Shown here: positions 7,237-16,041 of the stretch, one piece after another
How positions within the stretch are numbered: position 1 is the stretch's first letter
How the letters are laid out: every line of letters starts with the position of its first letter
Source of the DNA: JBCCXZ01 sp965228005
GTDB lineage: Bacteria > Planctomycetota > Planctomycetia > Pirellulales > Lacipirellulaceae
Assembly: GCA_965228005.1 (NCBI GenBank)
Contig: CBDDGV010000003.1
Span: forward strand, 496,001 to 560,000
Direction: 5' to 3'
DNA: 64,000 nucleotides
The notes under the pieces: model-generated
Seen by the model: the letters and a program-made list of their open reading frames with translations, nothing else
Database searches by the model: none
Told to the model about the DNA's origin: nothing
Translations under genes and position numbers: made by a program

Positions 7237-9405
7237 TTATCGACGCCGTGCCGCGGTGACCAACGCTGGGAATAGCACAGGGAGAAGGTTTGCCGGCTCC
7301 GGGACGGCTGCCGCTGCCGCCGCGAGGTTTGCCGCACCGCTGCCGAAGTTCAGTTGCCAGTCGGCGAGCGCTTGGGCGTCGCCGCTGCGTTGGATGGCCA
7401 AGAGGTCGGCGACGTCGACGTCTCCGTCGAGGTCGATGTCGCTGAGCGGGTTGGTGACGAGCTCGATCGAGCTGGCGTCGATGAACACCGAGCCGGATTC
7501 GTTCGAGGGCTGGAAGAAGAAGAACACGAGCCGGGCTTCTTTGGCGCCGGCTGGTGCGGTTCGCTCGAGGGAGTGGTCTTGCCAGTTGTCGTTGGCGGAG
7601 AGCGCATCGGCGATCGTGATCTGATGCTCTTCGATGAGGTCGGGCGTGCCGAACTGGCCGCCGAACTCGTCGAAGAACTCGATCTTCATGACGACCTCGT
7701 TGCCGGTGCCGGCAAGCGAGTCGAGCGAGTCGATGAAGGTGCTGGCGGTGGCGCGGACGACGTCGCCGGCGTCGACGCTCATGCCCTGCGAGACGCCGGA
7801 GAAGTTGTTCGGCCCGTTGAACTGGCCGAAGAGGTGCAGGGCGTATTCGCCCTCCAGGACGTGGGCCTCGGAGGCCTCGACGTTGCCGGAAGCGTTGCCG
7901 AAATCGATCCATCCCTGGGTGGAGCCGCCGAGCTGCTCGAAGCCGCCGTTGTCGAAGTCGGCGTTGCGGGTGGGCCAGGTGAAGGTGGCGACGCTCTTGC
8001 CCGGCAGGGAGTACGAAATGTGTTCTCCCGATTCGACGATGCGGAACACGCGAGTGGTGTCGGTGGGGTTCAGGGCGATCAGTGCCCGCGAGCCGTCGGG
8101 GTTCTCGAACGCGACCGTCTCTAACGAGTTGCTGATGGAACGCGAGTCGATGCGGACGGCGCCGGGCTGGACGAACTTGCTGGCGTGGGCGAGCGTGTAG
8201 TACTCCTCGTTGAGCGTGACGTCGCCGCTGCCTGTGTCGATGGTGACGACGCCGCGGCAATCGCCGCAGCCGCCGAGGCGGGGGCCGTTGTTCTGGTCGA
8301 GGGCGAGGTTCCAGTAGACGGCGGTTTTGCCCCAGTTGCGGGTGTTCCCGATGATGATGTTCCTCAGGCCCCAGACGAGGTTGTCGGAGAAGTTGGGGGC
8401 GAAGTCGCCGCCGGAGATCTCGGTGAAGTAGATGCCCCGGTCGGGGTGGGCGTTGTGGACGGTGGACTGGGCGGAGACGTCCCCCGCGTACGCGTGGAAG
8501 GCGGTGCCGGCGACGTACTGTTTGACGCCGGGGTCGTTGAGCAGGTCGATGGCGTAGCTGGTGACGTCCCAGTTGTGGTCGTAGAGGACGATGTCGGTGT
8601 CGATGCCGGCGGCCTGGAACTGGGGGCCGAGGTGGTTCTTGATGATGTCTCCTTGCTGGGCGGAGGACATCGTCATGCCGGGGTAGTTGGAGGGCGAGAA
8701 GAGGGGCTCGTTCTGCAGCGTGACGGCGTCGATCTCGATCCCCTCGGCGGCGTAGGCCTCAACGAACTTGCGGAAGTAAAGGGCGTAAGAGGCATGGTAC
8801 TGCGTCTGGAGCGAGCCGCCGATGAGCGAGCCGCTGGTCTTCATCCAGCCGGGGGCGGACCAGGGGGAGGCCATGATGCTGAGCGACGGGTTGATCGCCT
8901 GGGCTTGGAGCAGCTGGGGGATGATGTACTGCTGGTCGTGGGCGATGGAGAACTGGCTCTGCGAGGCGTCGGTCTGGCCGGGCGGGAGGTCGTTGTAACT
9001 GTAGTGCCCGGAGGCGGTGAAGTCGGGGGCGCCCATCGGCTGGCGGAGGTAGCTGAGTCCGACGCCGTTGGCCGGGTCGAACAGCAGGTTCATCAGCTTG
9101 TCGCGCTGCGTGCTGTTGAGTTCGTTCTCGATGAGCCAGGCGGAGGAGTCGGTGAGCGAGGCGCCGAAGCCGTCGATGGTCTGGTAGGTGGTGGACGGGT
9201 CGACCGTGATGGTGAACCCGCCGGAACCGTTGCCGGGCTGGAAGACGAGGTCCTGCTGCTGATCGAGGAGGCTCGAGCGGTCGCCGGTGGTGAGCCAGAC
9301 GTCTACGGCGGCGGCGCTCGCGGCGAAGATGCCCGCCATTGAAAGGGCGGCCAAGGCGATGAGCGATCGGGGCCCACCGACTAGGGCAATGCGGGCAGGA
9401 GGCAT
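7237..9405 (-). CDS. GH30-family glycosidase with C-terminal carbohydrate-binding-like, dockerin-like and PEP-CTERM parts
   Basis: A 722-residue exported protein. The signal peptide ends near AASAAA (residue 33). The (beta/alpha)8 GH30 domain spans about 65-420, with TYQTIDGFGASLTDSSAW and SIMASPWSAPGWMK. The proposed acid/base is Glu233 (TLQNEP) and the nucleophile Glu329 (YFTEISGG); the GH30 beta-domain continues to about 477. A jelly-roll-like segment (485-640) resembles the C-terminal part of the GH16 gene at 39507 (NFSGVSQGMSVDAGDVVRA). A dockerin-like segment (DIDLDGDVDVADLLAIQR) and a VPEPANLL tail with RRR follow. GH30 covers beta-glucosylceramidase, beta-1,6-glucanase and beta-xylosidase activities. 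A beta-1,6-glucanase would suit the laminarin theme, but substrate is not decided here. Confidence 0.88.
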   Translation of the reverse strand: MPPARIALVGGPRSLIALAALSMAGIFAASAAAVDVWLTTGDRSSLLDQQQDLVFQPGNGSGGFTITVDPSTTYQTIDGFGASLTDSSAWLIENELNSTQRDKLMNLLFDPANGVGLSYLRQPMGAPDFTASGHYSYNDLPPGQTDASQSQFSIAHDQQYIIPQLLQAQAINPSLSIMASPWSAPGWMKTSGSLIGGSLQTQYHASYALYFRKFVEAYAAEGIEIDAVTLQNEPLFSPSNYPGMTMSSAQQGDIIKNHLGPQFQAAGIDTDIVLYDHNWDVTSYAIDLLNDPGVKQYVAGTAFHAYAGDVSAQSTVHNAHPDRGIYFTEISGGDFAPNFSDNLVWGLRNIIIGNTRNWGKTAVYWNLALDQNNGPRLGGCGDCRGVVTIDTGSGDVTLNEEYYTLAHASKFVQPGAVRIDSRSISNSLETVAFENPDGSRALIALNPTDTTRVFRIVESGEHISYSLPGKSVATFTWPTRNADFDNGGFEQLGGSTQGWIDFGNASGNVEASEAHVLEGEYALHLFGQFNGPNNFSGVSQGMSVDAGDVVRATASTFIDSLDSLAGTGNEVVMKIEFFDEFGGQFGTPDLIEEHQITIADALSANDNWQDHSLERTAPAGAKEARLVFFFFQPSNESGSVFIDASSIELVTNPLSDIDLDGDVDVADLLAIQRSGDAQALADWQLNFGSGAANLAAAAAAVPEPANLLPVLFPALVTAARRR

Positions 9406-9474
9406 AGCTGTTCCGGAAAACTAGGGTTTCGAGTAGGGGGCGGCGGGTTTTCTTCTGGTTGGGCCGCTGACGCG

Positions 9475-11478
9475 TCAGCTTCGGGCGCGAGTCCTCGCGC
9501 CGGTGCGGGTAGCCATCAGACTCCAGAGTAACAATGTGGTCCCGGCAAGTGTGGATGGCTCGGGAACCGCGTAGAAGCCCGGCTGCCCCGCGAGCGACGC
9601 GCCGAATCCTGCCTCCCAGGCGCCCCAGGCGTTCAGGTCTATCCCTAGTCGTTGACCGAGGAGTGCGTCGCTGACGTCGACATCTCCGTCGGAGTCGAGG
9701 TCGGCGGAGTCAGAGATTGGCGACGGGGCGGCTGGATCGGTCGAGGAGGAGAAGTTGTGGTACCAATCGCTCTGAGACCCCAGGGGGCTGCCGGCCCGCT
9801 GGTACATCAGGGCGTCGTTGAGATCGACGTCGCCGTCCCCGTCGATGTCTCCGACGAGTTGTTCTTGCGCGTTCAGGATGCTGTTGACCGGCACGTCTGT
9901 GAAGCGCTGCACGATGCCGCTTGCGGGCCAGAAGACTTCGACGATATCCACGGTTCCGGAAAGGTCCCCGAGCCCGAAGTGCGCGACCGACTCGCTCTGG
10001 GCCAGGTAGCTCTCGCCGCTGTGGATTTCGCGGACCTGCAGCTCATCGGGGTTGTCTTTATCCGGGACGATGGTGACGAACGCCCCGATGCCGTCGCGGT
10101 TGGAGACCGTGCCTTCGGCCTCAACTCGGAGCCAGTTGTTGTTGTTTCCGCCGTCGTTGCGGTACACGATCGGCGTGTCGGCGTAGTTGGAGATGACCAC
10201 GTCGAGATCGCCGTCCAGGTCGTAGTCGAAGTGCAGCAGGCCGCGTCCTTGGCCTGTGTCGGCAATGCCGGTGGGCGTGGTGACGTCGGTGAAGGTGCCG
10301 TCGCCGTTGTTGCTCTTCAGCGTTGTGGCGTCTGTGCCGTACCCCAGGGCGACCCACCCGTTGGTCATCATGAGGTCTAGGTCGGCGTCGTTGTCGTAGT
10401 CGAAGAAGGAGGTTCCCCAGCCCCAACTCCGCTCGCTGCCCAGCCCGGAGTTGCGGACCCCCGATGCGGTGGTGACGTCGGTGAAGGTGCGGTCGCCGTT
10501 GTTCTGGTAGAGCCTGTTGCCGGGGTCGGCGGCCAGGACGGGCGTGTCGAAAATCGCGGTGATGAACCAGTCGAGGTCCCCGTCGCCGTCGTAGTCCCCC
10601 AGGGTTGACCCCATCCCGGACTTGTCGGTGCCGACGCCGGCCGCCTCGGTTCCGTCGTAGAAGGTGCCGTCGCCGTTGTTCCAGAAGATCTGGCTCGTCC
10701 GGGAATCGGAGGCGAAGACGATGTCCACGTGGCCGTCCCGGTCCAGGTCGGTGAACTGCGGCACGAACCGGTACGTGTTGGGGGGATTGGTCGTCGCGAG
10801 GGGCGTGCGGTACACGTTGAGGCCGGCCGCTTCGGTAACGTCTTCGAAGTGGCCCGGGTTGGCCGCGCCGAGGTTGCGGAGCAGCCTGGAGCCGTTCTCG
10901 CCCTGGGGTCGGCTGTGGTCGGAGGTGAGCATATCGAGGTAGCCGTCGCCGTCGTAGTCGCCGAACGCCACGCCTTGCCCCTTGCGGGTGGGCGAGCCGG
11001 GGTCGCGGGTGATGTCGGCCCCGCGGGCGATTGCCTCTTCGGTGAACCTGCCGGCGCCGTCGTTGATGTAGAGGAAGTGACGATCGGTGTGGATCCCCAT
11101 GACGGCAAGGTCTTTGTCGCCGTCGTTGTCGATGTCCGCGGCGGCCGCCCCCGCGGTCAGGCCCAGGTTGGTCAACCCGGCCTCCGCGGTAACGTCTTCG
11201 AAGCCGCTGCCGGTGTTGCGGTAGAGCAGGTCCGGGCCGTCGGCCTTGGTGAAGAACAGGTCGACCAGACCGTCACCGTCGAAATCCGCGGCCGCGACCC
11301 CTGAGGTAAGCGGTTCGAACCCGGACACCGCGCTGTGCGTGTGGGTGATGCCCAGGGAAGCCGTGACGTCTGTGAAGACGGGCTGGGCATACAGGCTGTG
11401 CGCCATCAGTGACTGTAAGACCGCCGCCGCGGCCGCGGCAGAGAGGGTTTGTCGGCGGGTGCTAGAGGCCGTGATCAT
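9475..11478 (-). CDS. CRTAC1-like FG-GAP/VCBS and ASPIC/UnbV protein with dockerin-like repeats and PEP-CTERM tail
   Basis: A 667-residue exported protein. After a signal ending SLYAQP comes a beta-propeller of FG-GAP/VCBS repeats, each with a Ca-binding loop (ADFDGDGLVDLFF, ADIDNDGDKDLAVM, GDYDGDGYLDML and others). An ASPIC/UnbV-type module follows (NNWLRVEAEGTVSNRDGIGA; HFGLGDLSGTVDIVEVFWP). Two dockerin-like segments (DIDGDGDVDLNDALMYQRAG and DLDSDGDVDVSDALLGQR) and a VPEPSTLAGTTLLLW tail complete it. No catalytic motif is evident; such proteins are thought to bind surface ligands. It lies 69 bases upstream of the GH30 gene on the same strand and is probably coexpressed with it. Confidence 0.85.
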   Translation of the reverse strand: MITASSTRRQTLSAAAAAAVLQSLMAHSLYAQPVFTDVTASLGITHTHSAVSGFEPLTSGVAAADFDGDGLVDLFFTKADGPDLLYRNTGSGFEDVTAEAGLTNLGLTAGAAAADIDNDGDKDLAVMGIHTDRHFLYINDGAGRFTEEAIARGADITRDPGSPTRKGQGVAFGDYDGDGYLDMLTSDHSRPQGENGSRLLRNLGAANPGHFEDVTEAAGLNVYRTPLATTNPPNTYRFVPQFTDLDRDGHVDIVFASDSRTSQIFWNNGDGTFYDGTEAAGVGTDKSGMGSTLGDYDGDGDLDWFITAIFDTPVLAADPGNRLYQNNGDRTFTDVTTASGVRNSGLGSERSWGWGTSFFDYDNDADLDLMMTNGWVALGYGTDATTLKSNNGDGTFTDVTTPTGIADTGQGRGLLHFDYDLDGDLDVVISNYADTPIVYRNDGGNNNNWLRVEAEGTVSNRDGIGAFVTIVPDKDNPDELQVREIHSGESYLAQSESVAHFGLGDLSGTVDIVEVFWPASGIVQRFTDVPVNSILNAQEQLVGDIDGDGDVDLNDALMYQRAGSPLGSQSDWYHNFSSSTDPAAPSPISDSADLDSDGDVDVSDALLGQRLGIDLNAWGAWEAGFGASLAGQPGFYAVPEPSTLAGTTLLLWSLMATRTGARTRARS

Positions 11479-11621
11479 AACGGGGCAGGCGCGGGATGGC
11501 TGAGTCTGTGTAGTCGGTCTGATGTGCCCCGCGATCGCGTGGGACCTGGCTAGGGCAGACGCACGCAGGGTGTTGCCGGAGGGACGGCGCCTGCGGGGCC
11601 TCAGAGGCGGCCGCCCTGGTG

Positions 11622-12113
11622 CTACTCTTCGGAAACCAGCTCAAAGTCAAATACGTTCCTCCCGAGCTCTACGTCGACTCGGAACCCGGATCGCTCCGGG
11701 TCGGCGTACTTCTCGGGTGTGATGAGTCTCTTCGGAGGAGCCTGGCCTTGGTCGCTCGGGGGCTTGGATTCGGTTGCGGAGATCACAACCGCGTAGGTCC
11801 CCGGGTTGAGTCCTGCCTGAGACCCCGTGGCGAGGGTGTACTTCCCGTTGGCATCGGTAAGGGCCGCCGCTGGGGCCCCCGACGAGACCGGGTAGAACAT
11901 GACGGTTGCCCGAGTGCTCTCGCTTCCCGCAAGCGGTTTGCCGTCTAGTGTGACCGTGCCGCTCACCGACGAGGGGGCGCCTCCGCAGCCGGTGCACACT
12001 AGAACCGCGAGAAGAAGCAGACCAAACTCGACCTTGTTGTCTCTCAACCCGACCAGCGAGCGCTGGTCGTTACCCAGGCCAAGGGCAATCGGGCCGTTCG
12101 GATTCATTCCCAT
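11622..12113 (-). CDS. Small lipoprotein paired with DUF1559
   Basis: The C-terminal 120 residues carry the same beta-sandwich pattern as the lipoprotein at 6753 (SVSGTVTLDGKPLAG, ATVMFYPVSSG, LNPGTYAVVISATESKPP). The lipoprotein signal is GLLLLAVLVCTGC. Two ATGs, at 12113 and 12107, are close together and neither has a strong ribosome site; 12113 is used (163 residues). The gene follows the DUF1559 gene by 40 bases on the same strand. It is the second of three DUF1559-lipoprotein pairs in the window. Function unknown; probably periplasmic-facing. Confidence 0.8.
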   Translation of the reverse strand: MGMNPNGPIALGLGNDQRSLVGLRDNKVEFGLLLLAVLVCTGCGGAPSSVSGTVTLDGKPLAGSESTRATVMFYPVSSGAPAAALTDANGKYTLATGSQAGLNPGTYAVVISATESKPPSDQGQAPPKRLITPEKYADPERSGFRVDVELGRNVFDFELVSEE

Positions 12114-12153
12114 AGCGTTGTGATTGGGGCTGCAAGCGTGCCCTGAGTAAGCG

Positions 12154-13239
12154 TTAGTTGAGTTGGATGGGCACTTCTTCACCGTTTCGTGTGCAGTGCA
12201 TCCGGAAAGCCGTGTGGTCAACCGATTCCGGCACGAAACGAACCGAACCGTCGCAGGCGCAGAACTGGACGCCCCCGGGGTGGCGGCTGCGGAAGCCCTG
12301 TTGCGGACCCCAGTCGTTGCTCGCCTGGACCTCCTCGATCGTAAGGTTCGTCAGGAAGTTGAGGGGGATGTTGCAGGAACACCAGTCGCCGTTGGAATAG
12401 AACGCTGCCGAGTGACGGTTGTACCCGGGGATGTCCTCTCCGATCATAAACGTGTTGCTCGTTCCGTCGGTGACCTGGGCCATCTTGATGGGGGTGAGCC
12501 ACGTATTCCTGAAGAAGATGCCTTTGCAACGCGTGCCCCTGTGGCAATCCCTGCCCCCGGGTTCGTCGTAGATTCCGCTGGGGTAACCCGAGAGGTTGTT
12601 GCTCAGCAGCGGCTCCAAGTCGAGCCAGGTGTCTCCCAGGACACCGGGGTAGCTGGTCCTGGCGACCCCGAATCCGGGCCACTGGAAGTGCCTCGTATTC
12701 AATTCAAGAACCGAATCGTCTGAGGGGCATTGCAGCAGGGGGAGCTGTGTCTGCATCAGGTCGGGCACCCTGATCGAGCCGTCTGGGCTCCTCGAAGTTA
12801 GACCGAAACCCGGTCTGGGGTTCCTGACGAAGCCGCTGCGGAAGGGGCCCACGCCGTCGAACGCGCCCCCCGCGGCGAACAAGTCGTACAGCGGTCCCTG
12901 CTCGATATAGGGGAGGATCGAGAGGACCCACCCCTTCCCGCTCATCCACTTGCCCGTCGATTGGAGGGCGTCCACCACGTTCTGCTCGTCTTCTCGTTCG
13001 GAGCCGTCCCACCCCTCGCTCGTGGGAAACGTGCCCTGGGTGTCGACGTGGTTGAGAACGCCGAGCCCCAAGTTCTTGAGGTTGTTCGAGCAAGAAATCC
13101 TCCGGGCAGCCTCTCTGGCAGATTGTACGGCCGGGAGGAGAAGGGCTACGAGGACGCCGATGATGGCGATCACAACCAGCAGCTCAACCAGAGTAAAGCC
13201 GAGTGACTCCTGACTACGTCTGGGCATCTTCTGTTCCAT
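12154..13239 (-). CDS. DUF1559 pseudopilin-like protein
   Basis: A type IV prepilin N-terminus (GFTLVELLVVIAIIGVLVAL) precedes RRISCSNNLKNLGLGVLNH. The C-terminal signature is H-X9-DG (RHPGGVQFCACDGSVRFV). ATG 13239 gives a short basic leader (MEQKMPRRSQESLG), right for a prepilin; ATG 13227 is also possible, and the longer upstream frame is unlikely. The product is 361 residues, the same as its paralogue at 5644. It sits ahead of the lipoprotein, CRTAC1-like and GH30 genes in a co-directional minus-strand series. Expected to be prepilin-peptidase processed; its role in polysaccharide capture is hypothetical. Confidence 0.9.
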   Translation of the reverse strand: MEQKMPRRSQESLGFTLVELLVVIAIIGVLVALLLPAVQSAREAARRISCSNNLKNLGLGVLNHVDTQGTFPTSEGWDGSEREDEQNVVDALQSTGKWMSGKGWVLSILPYIEQGPLYDLFAAGGAFDGVGPFRSGFVRNPRPGFGLTSRSPDGSIRVPDLMQTQLPLLQCPSDDSVLELNTRHFQWPGFGVARTSYPGVLGDTWLDLEPLLSNNLSGYPSGIYDEPGGRDCHRGTRCKGIFFRNTWLTPIKMAQVTDGTSNTFMIGEDIPGYNRHSAAFYSNGDWCSCNIPLNFLTNLTIEEVQASNDWGPQQGFRSRHPGGVQFCACDGSVRFVPESVDHTAFRMHCTRNGEEVPIQLN

Positions 13240-13409
13240 TGCAGTATGTCCGTTACTTTGATTCAAGAGAAACTGGCCCAACCGCCGTCTGCGTTAGGCC
13301 CGATCGGAGGGGCGCTTGTCCGCACCCCTCCGAAGCGTGCCGATCACTTGCGTGCTGCCCTTAGTTGACACAAGCGATCGTGTCCCATCATCCGGGCCAA
13401 GTCGACCTC

Positions 13410-14456
13410 CTAGCGACGGCGTCTCGGAGCGATCGCCGTCAGCAGGCCGCACAAGCCGATCAAGGCAACCGAGCCGGGTTCCGGTACAGCCGACACAGCG
13501 GCAACAGGCACGGCACCCGTGCCGAAGTTGGGGTCCCAGTCGCCTGCGGGGGTTAGGTCCTCGCCGTCGCGCTGCCCTTGCAGGGCGTCTGCCACGTCGA
13601 CGTCGCCGTCTCCGTCGAAGTCGCCCGGCACGCCCGTTGACGACACGGCCACCGAGAAATCGGAGAAGATGATGCCGTCGTCGCCTCCGAAGTAGATCCT
13701 CGACGGTTCGCCGGTCCAGCCGTCGGGGCCGAAGAAATCGGCCGTCGCGCCGCCACCGCAGGAGGCGTCAGGACAGTCTACGGTGTTCAGGTCAACCACG
13801 CCCGTGGTGGAGTCGACCGTAAAGGCCCCACCGGCGTAGTCCTCGTCAAGATCATAAACCATGGTCCTCGCAATCGAGTCGTACGTCATGCGCAGCCGGT
13901 GGATACCGACGCCGGCAGTAGCGGAGCCGGACCCTACAAACTCATTGACGTCGTCCGAGGTCCGGAAGTAGGTGAGGGATCCCGGGTCCAATGTGACAAA
14001 GGTGGAAGAGAAGAGCGTCGACCAATCGGGGACGCCAAAGAGGGCGGTATCGCCGGCGCCGAGCCCGAAGAACACTTGCTGATTGTCGGGGATATCAAGA
14101 ATCCCGTCACGCTGAAAGCTGATCTCGGCAACATAGTCCGCCGTGGCGTAGTCGTCTTCGACGGTACGCATGTAGTTCCGTCCGCCGTCACCCGCGAAAC
14201 CCAGCCCAAAGGTCGCACCGCTCAAGCCGAAATTCACGGTCGGGTCCGCCGTGAAGTCCATGTTGATGCCTTCGGTGGAGAAGAAGTTGAACCCAGCGGC
14301 CTCGACGGCGGTCTGGGTCGAAACCATCGTCGAATCGCCGGTGAATCCTGTCAGGGAGTCGGAGAACGAACTGGCTGCAAGACTTGTAGAAGCGAATACG
14401 GTCAAGGCGGCCAAAGACCACACAAACCGCACGCCCATTACTCTCAGGAGACTCAT
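13410..14456 (-). CDS. Exported PEP-CTERM protein with dockerin-like cassette (tandem paralogue A)
   Basis: A 348-residue protein with a signal peptide (VWSLAALTVFASTSLA). The beta-rich domain (about 28-260) is strongly similar to the next gene upstream (14620): both contain QQVFFGLGAGDTALFGVPDW, FRTSDDVNEFVG, DEDYAGG, FFGPDGW and EPSRIYFGGDDG. After this domain it has a dockerin-like cassette (DFDGDGDVDVADALQGQR, GEDLTPAG, DWDPNFG) absent from its neighbour. The tail is VPEPGSVALIGLCGLL..PRRRR. The shared domain looks like a jelly-roll but I cannot assign a family. Co-directional with 14620 and upstream of the DUF1559 gene. Exosortase sorting expected. Confidence 0.82.
   Translation of the reverse strand: MSLLRVMGVRFVWSLAALTVFASTSLAASSFSDSLTGFTGDSTMVSTQTAVEAAGFNFFSTEGINMDFTADPTVNFGLSGATFGLGFAGDGGRNYMRTVEDDYATADYVAEISFQRDGILDIPDNQQVFFGLGAGDTALFGVPDWSTLFSSTFVTLDPGSLTYFRTSDDVNEFVGSGSATAGVGIHRLRMTYDSIARTMVYDLDEDYAGGAFTVDSTTGVVDLNTVDCPDASCGGGATADFFGPDGWTGEPSRIYFGGDDGIIFSDFSVAVSSTGVPGDFDGDGDVDVADALQGQRDGEDLTPAGDWDPNFGTGAVPVAAVSAVPEPGSVALIGLCGLLTAIAPRRRR
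13511..13635 (-). repeat. Dockerin-like cassette (copy in tandem paralogue A)
   Basis: Encodes DFDGDGDVDVADALQGQR plus GEDLTPAG and WDPNFG. Nearly the same amino acids recur at 50413-50520 and, in variant form, in the GH16 gene, but with many synonymous differences, so the copies are not recent. Confidence 0.7.
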
Positions 14457-14619
14457 CTTGTGCTACTCCAGGTATCGATTGTTGTTGAAGGTGTGGGGCG
14501 CGGAGTGCAGGACCTGCACTCCGCAGCCAGGCGGGCCTTTTCGCCGACCGGGGTCTGCCCCCCGCTTAGCGGTGACCGCCGTAGGTGTACTCACAAAACC
14601 ATAAGCGTCTTTGTCTCGA
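14457..14619 (-). promoter_or_regulatory. Spacer between tandem PEP-CTERM paralogues with a perfect 12-bp inverted repeat
   Basis: The inverted repeat gcggagtgcagg / cctgcactccgc occupies 14500-14511 and 14513-14524 with a 1-base centre. It lies 44-68 bases upstream of the 13410-14456 gene. No T-run follows on the minus strand, so it could be an operator or a processing site as easily as a terminator. Confidence 0.5.
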
Positions 14620-15474
14620 CTAGTTGCGGCGGCGCCGACAAACGCCGGCTAGTAAGCCTGCCAGACAGAGGGAAGCGCCGGCCGGTTCCGGGATGACGGT
14701 AATGTCCAGGTCGCGGAAGATGGTGCCGTCGTCGCCCCCGAAGTAGATCCGCGAGGGCTCTCCGGGCCAGCCGTCGGGACCGAAGAAGTCGGCCGTCGCG
14801 CCGCCGCCGCAGTTGCCTGCGGGGCAGGTTGCCGTGTTGAGGTCGACCACACCGCTGGAGGCGTCTGCCGAGAACGGCCCGCCGGCGTAGTCTTCATCGA
14901 TCTCGTAGACCAAGGTCCGCGCCAGAGAGTCGAACGTCATGCGGAGGCGGTGCGAGCCGACGCCCGCCACGATCGGGTCCGTGCCCACAAACTCATTCAC
15001 GTCGTCCGAGGTCCGGAAGTAGACGAACGTCCCCGGGTCGAGGGTGATGAACGTTGAGGAGAAGACCGTGCTCCAGTCGGGCACCCCAAACAGGGCGGTG
15101 TCTCCGGCTCCCAGGCCGAAAAAGACCTGCTGGCCGTCCGGGTCCGCGGTGCTGGTCCTCTCGACGGTGATCTCCGCGACGAAGCTGACGAAGGCGTAGT
15201 CGCTCTCGTTGGTGCGGAGGTAGTTCCGCCCGTCGTCTCCCGGGGCCGCCGAACCGAAAGTAGCCCCCGTGGTATCGAACGCCACAGCCGGGTTCGGGTC
15301 GGTGCTGAAGACGTTGAGTCCCGCGGCACTCAGATCGGCCTGCGTGCCGGCCTGGGTTGTGTCGCCGGAGAACCCGGACAGAGAATTCGAGAGAGAGGAC
15401 GCCGCTTCGACAGAATTGCTTGCCCCCATCACCCCAACCAACAAGACGAATAGCCAGATGCGAGTCCACTTCAT
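14620..15474 (-). CDS. Exported PEP-CTERM protein without dockerin cassette (tandem paralogue B)
   Basis: A 284-residue protein with a signal peptide (WLFVLLVGVMGASNSVEA). Its beta-rich domain is a clear tandem duplicate of the 13410 gene product (same motifs QQVFFGLGAGDTALFGVPDW, DEDYAGG, FFGPDGW, IYFGGDDG). It passes straight from FRDLDITV into an IPEPAGASLCLAGLLAG tail with RRRR, so the dockerin-like cassette is missing. A shared VDLN-T-C(5)C pair (CPAGNC here, CPDASC in the neighbour) suggests a structural disulfide. Exported and exosortase-sorted; function unknown. Confidence 0.82.
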   Translation of the reverse strand: MKWTRIWLFVLLVGVMGASNSVEAASSLSNSLSGFSGDTTQAGTQADLSAAGLNVFSTDPNPAVAFDTTGATFGSAAPGDDGRNYLRTNESDYAFVSFVAEITVERTSTADPDGQQVFFGLGAGDTALFGVPDWSTVFSSTFITLDPGTFVYFRTSDDVNEFVGTDPIVAGVGSHRLRMTFDSLARTLVYEIDEDYAGGPFSADASSGVVDLNTATCPAGNCGGGATADFFGPDGWPGEPSRIYFGGDDGTIFRDLDITVIPEPAGASLCLAGLLAGVCRRRRN

Positions 15475-16041
15475 TGGATCTAGTACCTCAGTATCACGAT
15501 GCTCGTACTCAGCTAGAACAAAACGACTGCTTACAGATTGCGAAAGGGTCAGCTCGTTCAGGGCCTATCCATCGCTCAACAAACAAGGGGGCTGCTCCGC
15601 CAAACAGCTTTCAAGGTGGCGGCCGCGTTTCGCGGCCGGCTTGCGACGGCTGCACGGGAGCAGCACTCGGCGGCGCCTCCCAGAGCCGCCTGCTCGATGA
15701 GCCATTACTCGAAAAGGATGAGGAGTCTCTTGCCTTCGCGGTAACAAATACCGTTGAGAAGAAATATGTGATCCTAAAAATAGAGAGAATGAGCTTACGG
15801 CGCCGTAAGGTGTTGTTTCTCAACAGTTTGGACTCAGCGCACCGGGGATTCGAGAATCGGGGGCCGCTCGAGGCGTTGGAAAGTGCTGCGTCGACAGATT
15901 CTCGGCAGAAGCTTGACGGGTTTCGCGTTTTGTGGATCACATTTGGGCCGCTCCGCGGATTTGTTTACGGATCTAACGTCTCTTCCCTTGCGGAGAGAGT
16001 CGATCGCGGAGGGAAGTCGACCGGTATTCGGGGTGTGCGGC
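15475..16041. promoter_or_regulatory. 567-bp divergent region before the ECF sigma gene
   Basis: No gene is supported. It holds a perfect hairpin ggccgcg-ttt-cgcggcc (15621-15637) and a perfect 16-bp palindrome cttacggcgccgtaag (15794-15809). Its AT-rich stretch around 15750-15790 contrasts with the flanking genes. It should contain the promoters for the tandem PEP-CTERM genes (leftward) and the sigma/FecR unit (rightward). Confidence 0.5.
15794..15809. promoter_or_regulatory. Perfect 16-bp palindrome, possible operator
   Basis: cttacggcgccgtaag reads the same on both strands and follows an AT-rich stretch about 230 bases upstream of the sigma-factor start. A dimeric regulator site is the simplest reading; no factor can be named. 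Confidence 0.4.
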
